From contig CACMKZ010000003.1 in assembly GCA_902614375.1 (NCBI GenBank), positions 85,471 to 149,470 of the forward strand: a DNA stretch of 64,000 nucleotides, read 5' to 3'. The position numbers and the translations under genes are program-made. This DNA comes from an uncultured Alphaproteobacteria bacterium (GTDB lineage Bacteria > Pseudomonadota > Alphaproteobacteria > HIMB59 > GCA-002718135). The notes under the pieces were generated by a model that saw nothing but the letters and a program-made list of their open reading frames with translations, was not told the DNA's origin and did no database searches. Below, one piece after another: positions 59,018 through 64,000 of this stretch (positions are counted from its first letter, which is position 1; the number at the start of each line of letters is the position of its first letter).

Positions 59018-60220
59018 ATGAATTTTATTGCAGATAGACTAAGTAAAATAAAACCTTCAATGACTGTAGGTATAAATGTCAAAGCCAAGGCTTTGAAGGA
59101 CGAGGGTAAAGATGTAATTGTTCTTGCAGCAGGTGAGCCAGATTTTAACACACCAAAAAATATAAGAGATGCTGCCAGTAAAGCGATGGAAGAGGGTAAA
59201 ACAAAATATGTACCAGGTAAAGGTACACCAGAATTACAAAAAGCAATTCAGAAAAAATTTAGAGAAGATAATAATATTGATTATCAATTAGATGAAATCA
59301 TATGCGGTGTCGGAGGTAAACACATTATCTATAATGCTATGATGGCAACAATTAATCCAGGAGATGAGGTCATTATAACAGCGCCTTTTTGGGTTAGTTA
59401 TCCAGATATTGTTTTGTTAGCAGAAGGTAAGCCCTTGATAGTTAAGTGTCCTCAATCACAAAATTTTAAGATTACACCAGAACAACTAGAAAAAAATATA
59501 AACTCTAAAACAAAATGGTTAATGTTAAATAGTCCTAGTAATCCGACTGGCTCAGTTTATTCAAAAAAAGAGTTAGAAGACTTAGCTCTTATCTTAAAAA
59601 AATATCCTAATGTTCTTATAATGTGTGATGATATATATGAAAAAATTGTTTACGATGGCATAGAATTTCATACTCTTGCTTCTATTGAACCTTCACTGAA
59701 AGACAGATGTTTGACACTAAATGGTGTTTCAAAATCATATTGCATGACAGGATGGAGGCTTGGATATTGTGGAGCTCCAAAAGAGATTATTGCTGCTATG
59801 AACAAAATACAATCACAAAGCACAACATCAACTTCTTCAATTACAATGGCTGCTGCAGTTGAAGCAATTAGTGGTCCGCAGGATTTTATAAACGAGCATA
59901 ATAAAAAATTTTTGATACGTAGAGATTTAGTATTGAATAAATTAAATGATATTGATGGAATTACATGTCAAAAACCAGAAGGAGCTTTTTACGTTTATCC
60001 AAATTGTGAGGGTATAATCGGAAAAAAGACACCAAATGGAAAACATATCTCCAATGATGAAGATTTCATGACATACCTTTTAGAAGATCAAGGCGTAGCA
60101 GGAGTGCATGGTGCAGCATTTGGATTATCTCCTTATTTTAGATTATCTTATGCAACTAGTGATGCAATTCTAGAAGATGCGTGCAACAGAATTAAAGAAG
60201 CTTGTAATAAGCTTACTTAA
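59018..60220 (+). CDS. Class I/II aminotransferase, aspartate aminotransferase-like
   Basis: PLP-dependent transaminase of 400 residues, subgroup I-gamma/AspC of alphaproteobacteria. Landmarks are VIVLAAGEPDFNTPKNIRDA, KYVPGKGTPELQKAI, NSPSNPTGSVY with the cofactor asparagine, the PLP lysine in LNGVSKSYCMTGWRLGYCGA, and FRLSYATSD with the substrate-carboxylate arginine. It interconverts aspartate/oxaloacetate and glutamate/2-oxoglutarate, with possible prephenate activity known for this subgroup. It starts directly after the TauE-like gene and overlaps convergent pyk by eight bases. Confidence 0.93.
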   Translation: MNFIADRLSKIKPSMTVGINVKAKALKDEGKDVIVLAAGEPDFNTPKNIRDAASKAMEEGKTKYVPGKGTPELQKAIQKKFREDNNIDYQLDEIICGVGGKHIIYNAMMATINPGDEVIITAPFWVSYPDIVLLAEGKPLIVKCPQSQNFKITPEQLEKNINSKTKWLMLNSPSNPTGSVYSKKELEDLALILKKYPNVLIMCDDIYEKIVYDGIEFHTLASIEPSLKDRCLTLNGVSKSYCMTGWRLGYCGAPKEIIAAMNKIQSQSTTSTSSITMAAAVEAISGPQDFINEHNKKFLIRRDLVLNKLNDIDGITCQKPEGAFYVYPNCEGIIGKKTPNGKHISNDEDFMTYLLEDQGVAGVHGAAFGLSPYFRLSYATSDAILEDACNRIKEACNKLT

Positions 60221-61649
60221 GATCTTCATCAGCAATTATTTCAGCTAATCTAAGCAGATTAGTAGTACCAGCACTTCCAAATGGAACACCAGCCGAGATA
60301 ACTACGTTATCTCCTGGTTTTACTAATTTTTTATTTTTTGCAATTGAACATGCAATATTAACCATATCTTGTGCATTTTGAGCATCTTCTTGAGTATGAC
60401 AGGAGTTTACACCCCAGTATAATTGCATTTTTCTTGTAGTATTAATATTTGGAGATAAACCAACAATTTGAACTGGCGCTCTTTCTCTAGCCATTCTAGT
60501 CGTTGTTCTTCCACTTACAGAAAATGTGATTATTGCTTTTGCATCTGATTTTTTTGCAATTGAGTAAGCTGCTAAAGTTATTGCATCTGTATTATCAACA
60601 TCATCAATATTTTCTTGAGTAATTTGTAAATCATAATTATTTTTATCATTCTCAACATTTTCTATTATTTTATTCATAGTTATTACTACTTCTATTGGAT
60701 GGGCTCCAACAGCAGACTCACCAGATAACATTACAGCATCTGTTCCGTCGTAAATAGCATTAGCAACATCAGATGCTTCAGCTCTCGTTGGCACAAGATT
60801 TTCAATCATACTTTCAAGCATTTGTGTAGCAACAACAACTGGCTTACCAAAGTGCCTACATCTTTTAATAATATTTTTTTGAACTATCGGAACTTGCTCT
60901 GTTGGCATTTCAACACCCAAATCACCTCTAGCTATCATAATTCCATCTGCAGCATTTATAATCTCATCAATATTTTTTACTGCTGAAGGCTTTTCAATTT
61001 TTGCCATCACGAGTGCTTTATTGTTAATTATTTTTTTTAGTTTGTGTATATCTTCTGCTTGTTGCACGAAAGAAAGAGCAACCCAATCAACTCCCATATC
61101 TAATGCCTTCATTAGATCAGATTTATCTTTTTTGGTAAGAGCGTCTATTGGAAGAATAACATCTGGAATATTTACACCTTTATTATTTGAGATTTCAGCA
61201 TCATTTAAAACTTCTGTAATTAAACTATCTTTTTTTTGTTCAACAACTTGTAATCTAATCCTTCCATCATTTACTAATAAAATAGAATTAGGTGTTAAAA
61301 AATCATATATTTCTTCATGGGGAAAGTTAACCCTATTATTATCTCCGGGTTCAGTTGAAAGATCTAGTATAAAATTTTGACCTTTAACTAAATTTTCTTT
61401 TGTATTCTTAAATGTACCCACTCTTAACTTGGGCCCTTGTAAGTCAGCTAATATGCATGATGCATGATTATGTTTTTCTTCAAGAGATCTAATAGTTTCA
61501 TAATTTTTTCTATGAGTTTCTAAATCACCATGTGAAAAATTTAATCTAAAAACATCACATCCAGCCACAAATAAATCTTCTATTATTTTTTTATCTGATG
61601 ATGCAGGTCCTAAGGTAGCTAAAATTTTAGCTTTTCTGTTACGTTTCAT
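60213..61649 (-). CDS. pyk: Pyruvate kinase
   Basis: Converts phosphoenolpyruvate and ADP to pyruvate and ATP, 478 residues. Motifs are KILATLGPASSDKKIIEDL and FRLNFSHGD at the N-terminus, LVNDGRI in the B domain, the signature VMAKIEKPSAVKNIDEII with the catalytic lysine, MIARGDLGVEMP, VATQMLESMI and DGTDAVMLSGESAVGAHP. A full C-terminal domain (TFSVSGRTTTRMARERA) is present. With the KDPG aldolase of the sugar island it completes lower glycolysis for glyceraldehyde 3-phosphate. It is divergent from the DUF1244 gene. Confidence 0.97.
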   Translation of the reverse strand: MKRNRKAKILATLGPASSDKKIIEDLFVAGCDVFRLNFSHGDLETHRKNYETIRSLEEKHNHASCILADLQGPKLRVGTFKNTKENLVKGQNFILDLSTEPGDNNRVNFPHEEIYDFLTPNSILLVNDGRIRLQVVEQKKDSLITEVLNDAEISNNKGVNIPDVILPIDALTKKDKSDLMKALDMGVDWVALSFVQQAEDIHKLKKIINNKALVMAKIEKPSAVKNIDEIINAADGIMIARGDLGVEMPTEQVPIVQKNIIKRCRHFGKPVVVATQMLESMIENLVPTRAEASDVANAIYDGTDAVMLSGESAVGAHPIEVVITMNKIIENVENDKNNYDLQITQENIDDVDNTDAITLAAYSIAKKSDAKAIITFSVSGRTTTRMARERAPVQIVGLSPNINTTRKMQLYWGVNSCHTQEDAQNAQDMVNIACSIAKNKKLVKPGDNVVISAGVPFGSAGTTNLLRLAEIIADEDLK

Positions 61650-61702
61650 TGATTATTATATATATATCACAAAAAAAGATTTATATAATTTATTTACGTA
61701 AT

Positions 61703-61993
61703 ATGACCAAAAACTTTGATAGAGATTTACTTGCAGATGTTGCAGAAAGATTGATTCATCATCTAAAAAATAGAACAGATGTACAAAATATTGATTTAAT
61801 GAATTTGTCAGGTTTTTGCAGAAACTGTCTTTCAAAATGGTATGTTAGTGCTGCAGAGAAGAAAAATATTTCTATTTCATACGATGAAGCTCGAGAAATG
61901 ATCTATGGTATGCCATACTTAGAGTGGAAAACAAAATTTCAAAAAGAAATCACTCCTGAACAAAAAGAAAAGTTTGATAAAGGAAAAACTTAA
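61703..61993 (+). CDS. DUF1244 family protein
   Basis: 96-residue cytoplasmic protein. The family core is LSGFCRNCLSKWYVSAAEKK, with two conserved cysteines spaced C-x2-C, followed by YDEAREMIYGMPYLEWKTKF. DUF1244 is a small helical family common in alphaproteobacteria and has no established function. ATG at 61703 is chosen; a TTG at 61649 would add a run of hydrophobic residues encoded by promoter-like DNA. TATAAT at 61684-61689 lies 13 bases before the ATG. The gene ends in TTAA shared with the convergent acyl-CoA synthetase gene. Confidence 0.9.
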   Translation: MTKNFDRDLLADVAERLIHHLKNRTDVQNIDLMNLSGFCRNCLSKWYVSAAEKKNISISYDEAREMIYGMPYLEWKTKFQKEITPEQKEKFDKGKT

Positions 61994-63792
61994 TATAGTT
62001 TTTCTAAATTCTCTCCATACATCTCTTTTACTTTAAACCTTCTTACTTTCATGGAGGGAGTCATCATATTGTTTTCAATTGTAAACTCGTGATCAATGAG
62101 AATAAATTTTCTTATTTGTTCAATACTAGAGAGGCTTTTATTGACTTTATCTACAACTTCCTTCATCTTTTTATTAAATGAAGAATCTTGAATTATTTTA
62201 TTTAAATCACCCTCAACATTATTTTCTTTTGCCCATTCTAAAGCTAAATCTTTATTAGGAACCAGGATTGCTACTAAGTAATTTTTAAAATCTCCATATA
62301 ACATTGATTGAGCAATTTCAGGTTCAATATCTAGTTTTGCCTCTATTCTTGAAGGAGAAATATTATCTCCACCAGCATTTACAATAATATCTTTTTTCCT
62401 ATCCGTTATTTTTAAATAATCTTCTTCATCAAATTCACCAATATCACCTGTATGAACCCACCCATCAATTATAGTTTTATTAGTTGACTCAGGATCATTC
62501 CAATAACCATTCATAATTAGTTCACCACGAGCTAAAATTTCTCCATCTTCAGAAATTTTTACTTCATTTCCTTGAAGAACTTTTCCAACAGTATCTAATT
62601 TAATTTTTTCAGGAGGGTTTGCAGAAATAACAGGAGCAGTTTCAGTTTGTCCGTAACCTTGAAGTAGTGGAAGGCCGAGGGCGCTTAGATATAATCCAAC
62701 TTCAAAATTTAGTGCTGCGCCTCCTGATATCAATGCTCTGAGACTTCCGCCAAATCTTTTCTTAACTTTTTTTCTTACTATCCTATCCATCAATCCATTC
62801 ATAAATCTTTCAGAGAAGCTCATTTGCTCACCAAAATATTTTTTCTTTCCTAGATTTAATGTAATTGCAAAGAAGCGTTGACTTAATTTACTTTGGTTTT
62901 TTAGACCTTGTGAAATACGTGTGTGTAAAGAATCATAAAACCTTGGAACAGCTGTCATAAAATGTGGTGCTGCCTCAGCCATATTTATTAATAATTTATC
63001 TATACTTTCAGCGTAATAGATTTGTGCGCCTTGCCCCATTTCTAAAAATTGTAAAGTATGCTCATATGAATGAGATAATGGTAACCATGATAAATATCTA
63101 ATTTCTTTTGTTAAATCACTGGTAAGACTCTCAAGTAATTTATCACAGGAAGCACAGTTTCTTAGCATTGCTCCATGACTTAACATCACTCCCTTAGGAT
63201 TACCTCCAGTACCTGATGTATAAATAATACATGCTGTATCTTTTCTTTTAAAATTTTTTGATAACTCTTCTATTTCATTAGAATTTTTACTTTTTTCTAA
63301 ATTGTCATTTATAATTTTATTGTATGATAAAATATTTACAACTTCGGTATAAGTTTCGTTATCATCATTAATTTTTATTACATTTTGACAATGTGAAATT
63401 TTTTCTATTGCAGGTAGAACTTTTTTCATTAACTCGTGTGATGATACGATTGCACATCTAGCACCAGAATGCTCAATAATATATTTATAGTCATTAGTTG
63501 TGCTTGTTGTATAAGCAGGCACTGAAATTGCTCCGATGGACATTATTGCTAAATCAGTGATTTGCCATTCAGGTCTATTTTCAGATAAAATTAATACTCT
63601 ATCTCCTTCTAAAATACCTAGATCTTTTAAGTATGTTGCTAAACTTTCGACTTGTTCTTTTACTTGTGACCAACTTAAAGAAACATATTTATCATTCTCT
63701 TTCTTCCATAAATATGGTTCATCTTTTAAATTATTTGCTTGATGATAAAATATACCCGGTATGCTATTAAACTCGTCAAAATTAACAATCAT
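61990..63792 (-). CDS. Long-chain fatty acid-CoA ligase (AMP-binding)
   Basis: ATP-dependent activation of fatty acids to acyl-CoA, 600 residues, FadD15/ACSL-like. The AMP-binding signature is IIYTSGTGGNPKGVMLSHGA, followed by WLPLSHSYEHTLQ, the ALISGGAALNFEVGLYLSAL element, LQGYGQTETAPVIS and the hinge ITDRKKDIIVNAGGDNISPS. The late catalytic lysine is in MMTPSMKVRRFKV. No transmembrane helix is visible. The exported or imported fatty acid source is unknown. It is divergent from the M3 peptidase gene. Confidence 0.93.
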   Translation of the reverse strand: MIVNFDEFNSIPGIFYHQANNLKDEPYLWKKENDKYVSLSWSQVKEQVESLATYLKDLGILEGDRVLILSENRPEWQITDLAIMSIGAISVPAYTTSTTNDYKYIIEHSGARCAIVSSHELMKKVLPAIEKISHCQNVIKINDDNETYTEVVNILSYNKIINDNLEKSKNSNEIEELSKNFKRKDTACIIYTSGTGGNPKGVMLSHGAMLRNCASCDKLLESLTSDLTKEIRYLSWLPLSHSYEHTLQFLEMGQGAQIYYAESIDKLLINMAEAAPHFMTAVPRFYDSLHTRISQGLKNQSKLSQRFFAITLNLGKKKYFGEQMSFSERFMNGLMDRIVRKKVKKRFGGSLRALISGGAALNFEVGLYLSALGLPLLQGYGQTETAPVISANPPEKIKLDTVGKVLQGNEVKISEDGEILARGELIMNGYWNDPESTNKTIIDGWVHTGDIGEFDEEDYLKITDRKKDIIVNAGGDNISPSRIEAKLDIEPEIAQSMLYGDFKNYLVAILVPNKDLALEWAKENNVEGDLNKIIQDSSFNKKMKEVVDKVNKSLSSIEQIRKFILIDHEFTIENNMMTPSMKVRRFKVKEMYGENLEKLY

Positions 63793-63848
63793 GCTGTCTG
63801 CCCTCCCTACAAAGCTTAGATATTAGACCTATATCGAAATAGTAAAAT

Positions 63849-64000
63849 ATGAAACAAAAAAATTATCAAAATTCAACAAAAAATTCCCTTGGTAAACTAC
63901 CAATTTGGAATTTAAAGGATTTGTATGAATCGCCAAAAGCGAAGAAGCTCAATAATGATTTAAATAAGCTCAGAATATTGACTAAGAAATTTGAGAAAAA
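63849..64000 (+). CDS. Oligoendopeptidase F-like M3 peptidase (3' end outside window)
   Basis: The first 50 codons of a gene run off the window edge. After a short polar lead (KQKNYQNSTKNSLGK), the stretch LPIWNLKDLYESPKAKKLNN, then DLNKLR, matches the conserved N-terminus of M3-family oligoendopeptidases of alphaproteobacteria (LPxWNLxDLYxSPxxxxLxxDL). The zinc motif HExxH would lie far downstream, beyond the window, so the call rests on this opening only. It is divergent from the acyl-CoA ligase gene over 56 bases. Confidence 0.65.
   Translation, partial: MKQKNYQNSTKNSLGKLPIWNLKDLYESPKAKKLNNDLNKLRILTKKFEK

Noticed and set aside
61021..61380. 119-codon open frame antisense to pyruvate kinase
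   Set aside because: The pyruvate kinase motifs on the other strand are unambiguous, and this frame has no promoter or ribosome-binding site.
1..64000. tRNA, rRNA, riboswitch, CRISPR or mobile element
   Set aside because: Intergenic gaps are nearly all under 160 bases. None shows a cloverleaf-like set of stems, regularly spaced repeats, transposase motifs or terminal inverted repeats that I could recognise by reading.

Overview
The window is strongly AT-rich, densely packed DNA. Same-strand genes mostly overlap by 1 to 20 bases or sit a few bases apart, and no stretch longer than about 160 bases lacks a gene. Several markers point to an alphaproteobacterium: a Shemin-type 5-aminolevulinate synthase, a GcrA-type sigma-interacting domain, DUF1244 and TIGR03643 proteins, and a MotA/OmpA-like pair of the alphaproteobacterial type. 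Compactness, base composition, ABC uptake systems and catabolism of fucose, uronate, lysine and dimethylglycine fit a streamlined, free-living marine heterotroph (SAR11-like, AEGEAN-169-like or HIMB59-like). That placement is inference. I see no rRNA, tRNA, CRISPR array, insertion sequence, prophage or plasmid gene.

Bases 1-21416 form a sugar and sugar-acid catabolic island. It begins with the truncated ATPase of a MalK/UgpC-type importer. Next come three Gfo/Idh/MocA dehydrogenases, a uronate-isomerase-like amidohydrolase, a xylose-isomerase-like TIM barrel, an SDR, a UxuB-like fructuronate/mannonate dehydrogenase, an Ldh_2-type oxidoreductase and mannonate dehydratase UxuA. A ribose-type ABC importer (binding protein, two permeases, double ATPase) then leads a long operon. 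This operon holds an L-fucose/L-galactose-type dehydrogenase, L-fuconate dehydratase, a fuconolactonase-like hydrolase, a GH29 alpha-L-fucosidase without signal peptide, a mutarotase, 2-keto-3-deoxygluconate kinase and KDPG aldolase. The uronate branch is nearly complete down to pyruvate and glyceraldehyde 3-phosphate. The last step for true 6-deoxy fucose is not visible.

Bases 21413-30659 hold single genes: an agmatinase-family hydrolase, a PrxQ-like peroxiredoxin, a NUDIX hydrolase, MsrA, two small unknown proteins, a GcrA-like protein reduced to its sigma-binding domain, and cyclopropane fatty acid synthase. After these come an envelope module (proton-channel-like protein, coiled-coil/OmpA protein, secreted pentapeptide-repeat protein, a 45-residue putative lipoprotein) and a DMT transporter.

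Bases 30656-37976 form a haem cluster: hemA, a cytochrome b561, an atypical hemC with a HemD-like tail, hemE, hemH, hemF and hemJ, followed by nth. Bases 38119-43356 encode a dipeptide/oligopeptide ABC importer, next to an M24 peptidase. Bases 44549-50267 are mixed housekeeping genes: a YqaA/DedA protein, RmuC, YajQ, LysE, GST, TPR, AEC transporter and an AsmA-like protein. Bases 50286-58142 are a minus-strand run: dimethylglycine/sarcosine dehydrogenase, 3-hydroxyisobutyryl-CoA hydrolase-like, UvrB and a two-gene saccharopine lysine-degradation pathway. The end holds a TauE/SafE transporter, an aspartate-type aminotransferase, pyruvate kinase, DUF1244, a long-chain acyl-CoA synthetase and the first 50 codons of an M3 oligoendopeptidase.

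Three features recur. All eleven convergent gene pairs overlap or abut, often sharing TTAA as both stop codons. Both solute-binding-protein genes have a strong Shine-Dalgarno and a hairpin directly behind them. Apart from the GcrA-like fragment, no transcription factor gene is visible in 64 kb.
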